This document shows, one piece after another, positions 1 through 10,958 of a DNA stretch of 64,000 nucleotides; within the stretch, counting starts at the first letter, position 1, and the number at the start of each line of letters is the position of its first letter. Both the position numbers and the translations under genes were made by a program. Source of the DNA: Daucus carota subsp. sativus. Its lineage: Eukaryota > Streptophyta > Magnoliopsida > Apiales > Apiaceae. Location of the stretch: positions 4,042,779 to 4,106,778 of the forward strand of contig NC_030383.2 of assembly GCF_001625215.2 (NCBI RefSeq). Reading direction: 5' to 3'. The notes beneath the pieces are model-generated. The model made no database searches. It saw nothing but the letters and a program-made list of their open reading frames with translations, and had not been told where the DNA came from.

Positions 1-227
1 GATTATAGAATTATTTTTGAACACACACAACGATGAAAAAATATGAAAAAAACATGTATTTAGATTTAGATCCTAAAAATCTATTTAAAATTTAAGGTTC
101 CGCAGCAGAACCTTAGTGGTTCTATGGTTCTATTTTAAGGACTGGTTCTCTCTTGAGCGCGACCCATATTGCTATTATTTGAACAAGCAAGATTATTAAA
201 TAAAATATATTGATTGTTTATCAATTG

Positions 228-390
228 TCATGTTTGATCTAAAATATTTTCCCACCTTCCCCGAGTCCGAATCGAAGGTTCAAATGATACTAAACAAATT
301 CCTACATACATGTATTTGGATATCATATTTGATCTAAATATCATTTCCCTCATCCTCCCGGATCTAAGGTTCAGATGATACGAAATTGTG
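228..390. repeat. Diverged tandem duplication in 3' flank
   Basis: Two diverged copies of a roughly 95-bp unit lie head to tail. Each has a gatct near its start (about 236 and 331), a C-rich stretch and an aaggttca/gatgata core. The rest of 1-709 is AT-rich sequence downstream of the NT-C2 gene, and I see no gene in it. A 92-residue minus-strand reading frame here overlaps the repeat and has no coding look. Confidence 0.5.
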
Positions 391-709
391 TATATATATA
401 TGATATCAAATAAAATCTTATAATGATATAACACAAAATCAACCAACTCGTAACAAGAAAGAGTTGATAGCGAACCTTGATGTACAGACATTCCTTTCCA
501 ACACATGAAAGGGCAAAGAAACTAAATACTTGAACAGAAAACTAGTTAAAGATTTTTAAGCTGCAGCTCAACAGTCAACATAAGAAATTATTTTAAAGAC
601 CTGACTCCTGAGTACCAAAAATATCAAAAAAACCTAACATGGGCTAGTTTTGATCCCATTCTCATATAACAAACATTCAGTCTAATTACATTTGCACCTA
701 TACAGTAAG

Positions 710-3700
710 TTAATAAACAGCAACATCTTCTAATGCTGCTTCAAGTACGGGTGAACTAGTTATAACTTCGCATACTGGTGAACTACTGGTTGTGGTTGTG
801 GTTGTGGTTGTGGTTGTGGTTGTGGTTGTGGTTAGTTCTGTATCTGACCTTTGGGGTTCGGGTACTTGTAACTGCGTATAGTGAATTTCAATTTGTAAGC
901 GGTGATGAAGGGGAGTTGATGCCATCAAACCTTTCTTAATATCTGTCTGCAGTTCCCTAATGGGAATTGCAGCCAAGAAGCTTTTAATGTACTCCTTGCA
1001 AGACTCCTTTCCCTGGCAAACAACCGCCTCTTTCTCACTTTTCACTGATACCTCAGGCTCAGCTACTGCCCCATCTACAGAATTCTCTTTGAGATTCACC
1101 TGTTGAGCTTGCTTATTGTTATCTACTTCTGCAACAACTATCTGCTTATCACCAGTAGGCTTTTCTTCTGATGTTTGTGTAGCATCAGCAGGCAGCCTGA
1201 GGATAGCCGTGTTCCTGTCAAATTTTAAAATGTAAGCGTGCTCGCATCCTTCATAGAGTCTTTCCCCTAATGTGTCGATGATGTAGTAAGCTTCCGGTTC
1301 AACCTTGAGGACGAAGAAATGGTCATTCCAACTAACAATATAGATTTGCGATTCACCATCACCTGAACACTCTGAACCTGCACGGCTAATCTCATCCCAC
1401 ATGCTGTCAAAGGACATGGCACCATGTAGGAAATCAAATTTGCCTTCTTCCATTTCATCAGGATGAAAAAAGCCAATGAAGGACTTTTCAGGAGCTACAG
1501 TGAGAGAAATCTTATTGGCTTGGAGGACAGTTTCCAGGTCAAAGTGTTTATCAGGAAATTTTTCCCTGTATGACTCACTCTCACAAAGGTTCCTCCACTC
1601 TAGCGAACCTTCTCTGATCAAAGTATCAAACTGCGACTTGATGGGCATCAGATTCTGGTTATTCTGGAACCAATTAGCTATTACAGCAACGAGAGATGTA
1701 CATGCACTCTCCCCTGCTGCTCGCTCACTTCTCTGATCAATGGAAGCAAAAAATACCTGAGTTTGAAGCTTCATGTATCCATCACGGCTGGTTATTTCCT
1801 TTTGTTCCCAACTACCAATAACAAAATTGTCTTCACCAAACTCTGATACTGACGATCCATGAGCACTTGAGTCCTCATCGGTCTTGCTCTGGCACAAATA
1901 ATAACTCCAATAATTAGACTCCTAATGCTTAAACATTATAGCATAAAGAAAGAAAAATGCCAAATCCCGCTATAAAACAAATAAAATCCTTTTCAAATCA
2001 TAATCTGATCAACATTATTGCAAGTTAATAATTATAAACATTGGTATTGGTTTCTGGACCCATTTGGGTTATATTCTTTAGATAAGATTAGATTGCAAAA
2101 CTTGGAGGCCATAAACGGATGTTAAAACAAATTGGCTACGCTGTAAATCCTCTAAACTAAGGTGATAAAAGGACCAAATTAAGTCGAGGCTCAGTGAGTG
2201 CTCAGGTTCGGACTCTTATGTGAGTTTAGTAGGCTAATGTCATGACATCATACAGATAAGCAAAACAGGCCTGGCAAACAAAATATGATTCCTCAATGCA
2301 GCCATGTTAATTAACAGAAAAACCCTCCTAAAGCATTTCAATTTATTCAAGGTTATTAACACAAATGATATTTCAGGGGAAAAAAGAAGTATAAAATCCT
2401 CACCCAAAGAGAGAAAGATTCATCAGAACTGATTTGCCTTCGATCAAAATCAATGTCATCTCCCCCTTCTTCACCATAATCCTTCTTCAGCAGTGGTTCG
2501 CCTTTGTCTTTAGGAGATCTAAAACCAAGCTTTCTCTTCCTCCAAGGAAGTATGCTGCGCTTGGAATTGTTGTGCACAACAGTCCCAGAGGCAGATGCAA
2601 CAAAATCCCTAATGTATGAGTAAGCCAAATCTGATTTGCGGTTGCTGTAATAAACCCATCCCTCATCCTCGTAATTGCTCCTGATGCTTGAGTTAATAGT
2701 TTGTCCTGCATAATTTACATAAGCCAATGTGCCATAATTAAACGAATTCCTAACAATAGAATCCTCCATCTCATCTGATTCTCCTTCCTCAAATTCTTCA
2801 AGTGAGTCTGAATCAAAGGGGTATGTATAATCACCCTCCTCACTCCTGGCAGAGCTTTTGCCTTCACTTCCATCTTCCTCATGGCAGGCTTTCTTAGTTT
2901 TTCTCGTTGATACAAACTCAGTAAAGATCCTTACCTTTCTGAGACCAGCTTTAAGTGCAGAAACCTCATCTTTTTCTGATAAAGTCTCCCGAGACCGCTG
3001 TGGAGAAGGACTTCGTACTATAGGCTCCCGCACATACTCAGCTGGTTCTTGTTGAGCAGCTCTTAGTTCAAATATGCCAAGTGAAATCTGCACAATAACT
3101 TTTCTGTCAAGATTCAGAATTACTCATTGCTAAAAGAATATCAAATGGAAAATCAATCACGAGACTCAAAATTAAGATCCGTAAGAGAACAAAATATTAA
3201 GTTGCATTCGAAAAGATGCTTACAAAGAGTGAAGGACGAGGTTCAGTTGCATTTCCTGAGACTGTCAAAGGGATACTTATTTCTAATTCTTTCCCTTCAG
3301 CTTTAGATGCAAATTCAGCAAGATTTAAAGATGCTGTTCCAACAGTACGAACCTTGTTCTTTGGTAGGTTAAGACCCTGGATTAAAGTTAAAAAGAGTCG
3401 GTAGTAGTTAATATGGATAATAGAGAAAAAAGTCATATGATTATATATAATGACTATATTGCTAACACTTCATAATTAAAAATGGCATAATGAAGGTGAC
3501 GACAAAATATCTAAAGCAAGCAACTAATAAAAGATTGTTGTAATTATAGATGGCTATCGTTACGTAAGAAAGTGCAAAAAATACAAATAAACGATTAGGT
3601 GATCAGCAAATCATTCGTAAACACTTGAGACCGGACAAATTGCCTAATCTACCGATTCATGAATATTCCAACAAAGAATCAGATACAATGCCAAAGTATC

Positions 3701-4711
3701 TCAGGTCAGATTCCCACAGAACCACATACACAAGATTCAATGTGCAGCCTTACACAACCTCATACCACCATACATCAAAACACCAAACTTATCACGTGCT
3801 CAATGAGGGGGGACAATCCGATGTCCGATGTAATAAGACAATAAACATTCTAGAATCTGGCATCCGTCATAATAGGAAGAGACTCAACAATCCCATATTA
3901 AAAAAACAATCACACATCAGTCATAATAGGATCCCTTCAGCATACAGAAAACAATGTGATGCCTATCATTACACGAGAACAATCATGCAGTTGTTCCTAC
4001 TACTCTAACAATCTAACTAGTAAATGAACGCGTAGATAACTGAATCCTTCTAGCATAACAAAGAAACCGTAATAGTTTATCGATCAAAATGATGATGAAA
4101 CACATAATTCAAAAATACAAACCACAAACACTGGCCAAGAAAATCCTCGCAAGTTTTGTCGATTATATATCTAATAAAATAACACAACAAACATTCCTTT
4201 CTAATGTACCCCAACAACAAATACATCAATTCTCCGCCTAACAACCATTGATCTCAAAATAATCCAAGTTATCGAAAACAAATAAAACTACATAACATAC
4301 ATATATATACTAACACAGGCAATATTAAAAAAAAATTAATGAATAAAATTCAAAAGAGCTCACATTAAGAAGAGTAAAAGAGATGTCCCAAGGATGAAAC
4401 ATATTATCCTTATAACCAGACAAAGTGCACACACTGAAAAACTCCTCATCCCACTGTACGACACCGTTTTGAAGGGAACCCTCTTTAGTGACGTTTTTCT
4501 TGACCGTCCGGCGAAAAGAAGTCAGCCCAATTTTAAGTCCTTTCCATCTGATCTCAACAACCATCTTCTCATTCTCTTTATTCTCATCTGGGTTCGCCGG
4601 ATCATCGCCGGCGGAGCGCCACCCGTCTAACCTCTTGACCACCAGTTTCACCTCCAGTTTCTTGGACAGAAGCGGCGGCCATGGCCGCCACTTGATCATG
4701 TTCACCACCAT
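710..4711 (-). CDS. NT-type C2 (EEIG1/EHBP1) domain protein, 4 exons
   Basis: Exons on the minus strand: 4711-4364, 3376-3224, 3087-2404 and 1888-710; all three introns are phase 0 and GT-AG, giving about 787 residues. Exons 1-2 (about residues 1-167) form the NT-type C2 domain, starting MVVNMIKWRPWPPL and continuing with basic strands and the NLPKNKVRTVGTASLNL stretch. Exon 3 is acidic and serine-rich, with a conserved DDIDFDRRQ motif. Exon 4 carries the conserved C-terminal block (FASIDQRSERAAGES, YYIIDTLGERLYEG, SCKEYIKSFLAAIPI). NT-C2 domains are thought to bind membranes or cytoskeletal adaptors; the plant family is poorly characterised, and I recall Arabidopsis At5g04860 and At3g11760 as its closest members. 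The start is the first ATG, and its sequence matches the family N-terminus. Oddity: a polythreonine run near the C-terminus, encoded by a hexanucleotide repeat. Confidence 0.9.
788..832 (-). repeat. In-frame hexanucleotide repeat coding polythreonine
   Basis: About seven GGTTGT units on the plus strand (ACAACC on the coding strand) translate to some 16 consecutive threonines close to the C-terminus of the NT-C2 protein. Six-base units keep the frame, so length variants would be tolerated. Confidence 0.9.
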
Positions 4712-4837
4712 AATTTATTTGAGAAATATTGTGTGTTTGTGTTGTGTGGGAGAAAAATGAGCTGAGGGTAATTTACACAAGAGTAGGTAACTGAGTAAGC
4801 GTTATTTTTGGTTTCCTGGTGGTTGTTTATGTGGAGA

Positions 4838-4863
4838 GAGAGAGAGATTGTGTATGTGTTGGG

Positions 4864-4911
<48 letters not shown>

Positions 4912-4937
4912 GTATACGTTGGAGAGAGAGAGGGGAA
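4838..4937 (-). repeat. (GA)n/(CT)n microsatellite in 5' leader
   Basis: Long GA tract, CT-rich on the coding strand, about 130-230 bp upstream of the NT-C2 start codon. A short segment (agattgtgta then gttgg) is duplicated on both sides of the tract. CT-rich leaders are common in plant 5' UTRs. The reading frame across it (polyserine-leucine) is an artefact of the repeat. Confidence 0.85.
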
Positions 4938-5118
4938 GTGAAGCTGCGATGTGGATAGGGACTAGTTGACTAGTGACTAGGACGAATGTTGCGAAACTCA
5001 AGTGTGAAACTATTAAAAACGATAAACATGTGGTCAAGTACTAAGTTCAAGACTTCAAGACCGAGATTGACTTGTGTTTTCAGTTAATCTGTTGCTTTTG
5101 TCTCATAACTCTGGATTA

Positions 5119-5347
5119 CTGTTTACCCCGTTTTGAAATACAACTTAGACCTTTTCGGCACACGCTTCTAAGTTTTTTGACCGCTGGGTTAAAATTGTTG
5201 TTTCTAAAATTTTCTTTTTTTAAATTATAGTATTAATCATAAATTTTTATTAAAAAAAATTAAAAATAATAATTTTAACTATGCGGTTAAAGGTTTTAAA
5301 ATTGTGTGCCAAAAAAGCAAACGACTTATATTTCAAAACAGAGGGAG
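5119..5347. mobile_element. Stowaway-like MITE, degraded
   Basis: The right end reads ttttgaaa..acagaggg ag followed by TA, matching the inverse of the Stowaway terminal motif ctccctctgttt. The left end (gttttgaaatacaac after a TA) is a diverged copy. The interior is AT-rich and non-coding. The family is Tc1/mariner-derived with TA target duplications. Confidence 0.6.
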
Positions 5348-5596
5348 TATTAAGTACACCATCACTACCTCAATGTGATTTAGTTATAATAGTTTGACTG
5401 AACTGAACATGTAAAATATTTAGGTAAAATTTGTTGAATTTGTATATTATGCTTCAGTGATGTTTATTATTATGTTGACCGTCTATCATTTAAAAATAAT
5501 ATATTATTAATATTTTAGATTGTAAAAAATCAATATATAACTTCAATTTGATAGTAAATAATATGTAATTTTATTAAAGATTTCTTTCTAATGGAA

Positions 5597-5975
5597 TTTG
5601 GGCTATAATCGTCGGCTAAATTGAACCTGCAAAATATTACGTAAAGTTTGATGAACATGTAAGACACCGTGCTTCAATGATATCGCGTATATTGGTTGGC
5701 TATAATTTTATTGTTTTTTTGACAAATGGTCGATTATAATTTAAAAATAATATGTTACTAATATTTTAGATTGTTAAAATAGAATATATCAGTTCAATGT
5801 GGTAATAAATGATTTGTAATCTTCCTACAGATTTCATACAGATCTGTAGAGGTTCAACAAATATAGCCATCCATTAGAGTGTGTGTTTTTCGAGATATTG
5901 ACTATAATTTTTTATTTTTGGTATGTCAACTCATATTTTAACTAAGAGTTTTTATAGTTGCATCTTCAAGGGAAA
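5597..5975. mobile_element. MITE family X, degraded copy
   Basis: It shares a core with three other elements in this window (39869-40235, 52797-53064, 55236-55520): attaatattttagattg, then aatagaatatatcag, then aataaatgat and a pyrimidine-rich stretch. A further half copy precedes it at about 5370-5590. The terminal repeats are eroded here. Confidence 0.7.
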
Positions 5976-8100
5976 TATGTATAATTGCTGGCTATGTTGA
6001 TTGGTCAAATTGAATATGTAAATTTTTTGTTAAGGGAACATGTATATGCTCCAATGGGATTATAAATAATTGTGATTATATAAAATTATACCTAATGGTT
6101 CACTTGGTTTGACAAATATAGTCAACTAAACATTACTATCTATATTTTTTGCTAAGGAGATGGAGGGTTGGGGTTGTATAATTTTTAGATAATATCTATA
6201 AGTGATCTAAATGTCAAATAAACAATTTTAGCTAAGAATTTTTGGGGTTAGAATGCTCTTACATGTCTCTACATGTTCGACAAATATATTCAGAATGTTG
6301 GCTAAAATTTTAGGCCGGGAGCATTAAAATTATAGTGCTTGTACAGCTGTCCATGAATGGGGTCGTTGTAGTGTTCATTTATGACTGTTTTTAAAGTTTT
6401 TGCCCACCGAATCCATCACAACTCGCAAGATGGCATTCCAAATTAGAGTAATTCAGTCTCCAACCCGGCAGAGGGGCGATGCAGAAAGTACAGCCCTGAG
6501 AGCAACTCCAATAACTCGGCTATTTTGAGTCTTAAATCAAAATATGAGAAATATAAGAAAATAATCCACTCCAACAGTATCATAGTCATTTCCTAAATCA
6601 CTGTAAGATCTATTAACCATGTCTTGTCTTTTGCTAACCTCTCTCTTCTCCTAAATCTCATTTTATAATAAATTTTGAAAACAAACATGTTCTCTCTCTT
6701 CACCTATTGTAATAATAATAATTTTTAATAATAAAATAGTATATAAAGAATGAATATAATGAATATTGAGAATAACTATTATCATTTTAAGTCATTAGAA
6801 TCTAATATTTTATATTATAAGAATGTGTTAAGATGCTACTAGAGATACTCTTAGACGCAGAATTTTTAATTATAATAAGATAACATATCTTTTAATAAAA
6901 ATGACCCTATCATCATATTAAAATAGTATGTTCTATTTCTAATAATTCAACATAATAATATATATTATCTTCAAAAAACATATTAATATATATTATTCTA
7001 ATTATACAGTTAATCAATATACCGAGTACCATAAAAACGAAATATATTTACTAGTTTAATAAATTTTACAGGATGTGTTGCATATTTAATTTAACCAATT
7101 ATTTTTAGTTTTGAAAATGAGCATCTCCAATTTTATGAAACTTTTAGTTAAAAATGTTCTGTTAAAAATAAAATTTATAGATAATTAGATTTTCCCACTC
7201 TAAAAGCATCATCAACAATCTTGATTAAGAATGATTTGTTAAATTGGACATGATTTAAAATTGTTCTAAATAAAATTACAAAATTTATTATTTTAATATG
7301 ATAATAGATGATATAAATATCTCGTGCATGATAATTCATGATGGATAACAAAATGTTCGTCGTGATCCCATTATTAAAACTTTCAAAAATTTTAACTTTT
7401 TAACTTAAAGCTATGTCAATGAGAGTATCTGTAGTTTGTGAAGTTAATGGCTGTTTATTCGAAGGAGTGGCGTTTGGTTTGGAACAATTCTCTAACAAAT
7501 CAAGTTTCAATGTCATTGGATCACTTGCTTCCAAATAAATAAGGTTGTCTTTGCGAGAAATATAATGTAATTAACAAAAGTCAAACGGTCAAAAGGTGTG
7601 AAACGATAACAACAGCCCCAAAACAAAACGGAATAAGAGAAATGCAGGCCATTGTTGTGCATTTAATACATTTGTCCACACAATACATGACATTTTCGTT
7701 TACAAATTGCCGAGGCGGTGCCGTTGTGGACTGTGGTGCCGTATAATAGGAAATACGAAAGGTATGTATCTTCTTTTTGTCTAGCTCATACTTTTAGACA
7801 ATCCGGACTCTAGGGGGTTTCGTTTTACTTTCTCACTTGTAAATGTGTTTTTCAATTTTAATTTTCGACATTTATAAAGTTCAAAAGCCGTGGCTTAAAT
7901 TGAGCAATTGTTTCACAATATGCAAATCATTTGTTTTCTAAATGATTTAAAACATTTTATTTTTATTCTCTTCCATTATTATACTATCTTGTTTTCTTGA
8001 AATATTATTTATAAATATATATGTATGTATTTATATTTATACTTCTAAGATGCTTTTTCATTATATGTGTGCGTGGTTGTGTCTTTCTTCATTTTTAATG
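5976..8100. other. AT-rich intergenic sequence with eroded MITEs
   Basis: I see no gene here. Two stretches have eroded terminal repeats of the gagcatctcc type: about 6500-6850 (gagcaactccaat / agatactc) and about 7119-7420 (gagcatctccaa / agagtatct). The remainder is unassigned. Confidence 0.4.
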
Positions 8101-8104
8101 AATG

Positions 8105-8334
8105 AACTCACCAATTTATGCGCGCAAAAGCTGGTTCAGCGGGCTAGTAGAGGGGACTTTTATCCTCTTGGTCACAGGTTCGACTCCCGAAGATAGCGTT
8201 AAAAGAGGGGGATTTTTATCCTCATGGTCACAGTTTCGACGATTTTTATCCTCATGGTCACAGGTTCGACGATTTTTATCCTCATGATTCACGTAGTTTA
8301 CATGCTCATGAAAAAAAAAAACTCACCAATTTAT
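8105..8334 (+). mobile_element. tRNA-derived SINE with internal tandem repeat
   Basis: The body (8120-8319) has a Pol III A-box-like segment (tggttcagcggg, about 8132-8143) and a B box (ggttcgactcc, about 8178-8188), an approximately 200-bp length and a terminal A10 tract. It is flanked by a perfect 15-bp target duplication, aactcaccaatttat, at 8105-8119 and 8320-8334. After the head, a block of about 30 bp (gatttttatcctcatgg then the B-box-like caggttcgac) recurs two to three times, which is unusual. The plus-strand frame from 8102 is incidental. Mobilisation by a LINE in trans is inferred from the family. Confidence 0.88.
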
Positions 8335-9128
8335 TATATTATTTTTTTCCCGAATTTTTAGGAGTTGGTGATCAACTGATCATTGATAAATTGATAATCC
8401 GAATTGAAGAATGTTATCCCAAATTCTATTATAGGGAGGCCGAGTAGCGGCCCAATACAATTGGATCATTAGCTTTTATGAAGATGGGCCGAACTAATTT
8501 TGTTACAGTATTTAAAAAGTATGGAGAAACATGAAAAAACACAGTTTTTAAATTAATATTGCTGTTTGAAAAATTACATCTTAGAGTTAAAAAATTATTT
8601 TTCTTCTGGTTTTTGATAAAAAACTGCCGTAACAAAACCTAAGTTGGAAATATCTGTTAGAAAATATATTTAGAAGACATGTTGTTACTAAAGTAATCTT
8701 AACAATTACTAACAAACTTCGGCAGAAGACCCAAGTTGTCGATCGTTTACTATAAAACGGCAAACTAGTCTTCTCTTCCATAGGGCGGAGACACATCTCT
8801 CTGTATTCGCTTTTCATCCCAGGAAGATTAAGGTTTGGTTTTAACCCAGTTATTATTTAACGAATAAATAATGATAAAACCATTTAGTTTTTGATTTTTA
8901 TTTCTTTTTTCATATCTACCTATTCAGTTTTGGGCTTTCAAGTTGATCATATTCAAATTGTAATCATGTATGAAATTTTATTATATTAAACAACCATTTA
9001 CTAAATAATTTTAAAAAAAACCGCTAACTCAATCTGCTAACCGTTAATTCCCGAACATGACCATAATGTTTAGGATAGCGCTAATTCAATCGGTTGCTGC
9101 GGAGCGCTTAACCAACAAACAGATCCTG

Positions 9129-9298
9129 GGCCGTTGGATGCATATCCAGCTGCCAGGATCATATTAAAATTTTAATATGTCTTTTTTAGCGCTGGACATG
9201 GGAATCCCCGTCCAGCGCTAAAAAAACGCTGGACATATTAAAATATTAATATTAAAATTTTAATATGATCCTGGCCGCGGGATATGCATCCAACGGCC
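9129..9298. repeat. Fold-back (hairpin) element
   Basis: A near-palindrome of about 170 bp. The outer arms ggccgttggatgcatatcc (9129-9147) and its exact complement (9280-9298) enclose paired attaaaattttaatatg and agcgctggac segments. A second small hairpin (tccctgg/ccaggga) follows at about 9302-9327. The preceding 8975-9058 looks like the right end of the MITE family Y seen at 23774-24110. No coding content. Confidence 0.8.
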
Positions 9299-9418
9299 AG
9301 TCCCTGGCATACGGCTACCAGGGACCTGGACCCTAATGTTTATATGTTCTTCTTGGTCCAACAGATGTTGATGATTACAGTTGCGATTTTAAACGAAGCT
9401 TTGTCTTCTAATAGACTT

Positions 9419-9888
9419 TAAGAGGGGTGTATTGGATTGGGATTTTAAAGCATTTTTTTGCATTCATGAAATCCGAGGGTATTCGATTGGGATTGTTTGA
9501 AATCCATTAAAATCTTGAGGTATTCAATTGGGATTTCAAATTATGCTACAAAATCTGGTGGTATTCAATTGGGATTTTAAATTATGCTTTAAAATCCGAT
9601 GGTATTCAATTGGGATTGTTTAAAATCCATTAAAATCTGATGGTATTAAAATGCTGATGGATTTTTTTGCATTTCATAAAATGATGGATTTTGTGGCATT
9701 CTTTAATGTATTTTAAGTTTTTTGAAATCCCATCAAAATCAATGGGATTTTGAAGCATTGTGCTTAAATCCTATCAACTATGCGACATTTTATCAAAAAT
9801 CCGTACAAAATCAAAATCAGACACAATCCATTAAAATCCATAGGCTAAAAACAATCCATTAAAATCCCAATCGAATACACCCCTCTAA
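9419..9888. mobile_element. Tourist-like (PIF/Harbinger) MITE upstream of folate gene
   Basis: Element 9422-9885 has terminal inverted repeats of about 28 bp (gaggggtgtattggattggg and the complement of the right end) and a TAA duplication at 9419-9421 and 9886-9888. The interior repeats a ggtattcaattggga-type motif several times. It ends 26 bp before the dihydroneopterin aldolase start codon, so it lies in the 5' leader, a 5' UTR intron or the proximal promoter. Confidence 0.85.
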
Positions 9889-9911
9889 TTTTTGGACATG
9901 ATAAATGTAGT

Positions 9912-10958
9912 ATGGCAAATGACGGAGAAATGAAGGGAGATAAACTTGTACTGAGGGGCCTTAAGTTCCATGGCTATCACGGGGTTAAGGAAGAAGAAAA
10001 GAAACTTGGTCAGAAATTTGTCATAGACATCGATGCTTGGATGGATCTCCACCAGCTGGTATATCTGACTGCTTGTCGGATACAATCAGTTATACTGCTA
10101 TCTATCGGTGAGGATGCAAGTCTTGCCTGCCTAATGTGAATTCAAGTATTAACTGCATAACTCTGTTTTGTATATTATTGATAGACAGCTGGTCTGGAAC
10201 ATACGTATGTTAGTAGCATACATCTGTCGGGTAAAAAGCGCTGGACGTGAAAAACTCTAATATCAGGCAATTTTTTGCTGAATAATACTGTAGCACTGTG
10301 TATATACATAAAAAACTTAGAATTAAGTTGTCCGGTATTTTTTTTCCACTGAATGCATGCTACTAACATATATATGTCAGGAAGCTGCACCCTTCTTGTT
10401 ATAGCTGAGCTTTTAGTAACTTGACGCATTAGAATATATTGGTTTAGTCGGGCATCTCTTATAGAACACAATTATTCATATTATCTCTTTCGTTGAGGCT
10501 AATCTTGTAAATTTGAAAATGATTATTTCTTCAACTTGGCCTTGTTATTGCAGATAAGCATTGTTGAATTTATAGCAGATAATATAACTTTGTTTAACAG
10601 ATATTTTGCTTGGTTTGGACTTTGGAGTAATTCAAACTTTTATTTTTGTTTAATTCGGCTGATAAAAATTAACTTTAGTATCTTGCGTGTCATTGTATGC
10701 TGTTAGTGTTAGACATGTCTAAACTTTTGATGCTGAAAACTAATGATACACAGAATTGCTAAAGAAGTGGTGGAGGGAACACCTCAAAATCTCCTGGAAA
10801 CAGTAGCTCAACTCATTGCATCTGCAACTCTGACCAATCACTCACGGATATCTGCCATCCGTGTACAAGTCCAGAAGCCCCATGTCTCAGTTCCCGGTCA
10901 TATTGACTTCTTGGGTGTCGAGATTACCAGATACAGAAGCACTGAAGGTCCAAAATAA
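9912..10958 (+). CDS. Dihydroneopterin aldolase, 2 exons, apparent frameshift
   Basis: Exon 1 is 9912-10107 and exon 2 is 10754-10958 (donor cg|gtgagg, acceptor acacag|aatt). The enzyme cleaves dihydroneopterin to 6-hydroxymethyl-dihydropterin in folate synthesis; in plants it is cytosolic and small (about 130 residues). Seen: N-terminal KLVLRGLKFHGYHG with EEEKKLGQ (active-site Glu region), SYTAIYR (conserved Tyr) split by the intron, and VQKPHV (catalytic Lys region) in exon 2. Oddity: exon 1 is 196 nt where phase requires 2 mod 3. After DAWMDLH the conserved AGISDCLSDTISY continues in another frame, so about one base is missing near 10051-10054. This is a recent null allele, a pseudogene or a sequence error; all else looks intact. 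A gtag just before the ATG could be a 5' UTR intron acceptor. Confidence 0.85.
10190..10385. mobile_element. Small inverted-repeat element in aldolase intron
   Basis: Within the intron, tatgttagtagcatac (about 10206) is inversely repeated as gcatgctactaacatata (about 10354-10371), giving a MITE-sized hairpin of roughly 190 bp. No target duplication could be fixed by eye. Confidence 0.45.

Noticed and set aside
3625..4008. 127-residue plus-strand frame
   Set aside because: Lies within the first intron of the NT-C2 gene on the opposite strand, with no family resemblance and poly-Gln/His low-complexity composition.
4702..5037. Leu/Ser-rich minus frame resembling a signal peptide
   Set aside because: Produced by the (CT)n leader of the NT-C2 gene; no homology and it ends inside exon 1.
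8120..8200. Functional tRNA gene
   Set aside because: A and B boxes are present, but the sequence does not fold as a complete tRNA and is followed by repeats, a poly-A tail and a target duplication, i.e. a SINE.
8102..8287. Plus-strand frame with repeated LSSWSQ
   Set aside because: Translation of the SINE and its internal tandem repeat.
10175..10471. 98-residue minus-strand frame
   Set aside because: Crosses the intronic inverted repeat of the aldolase gene and has no homology.
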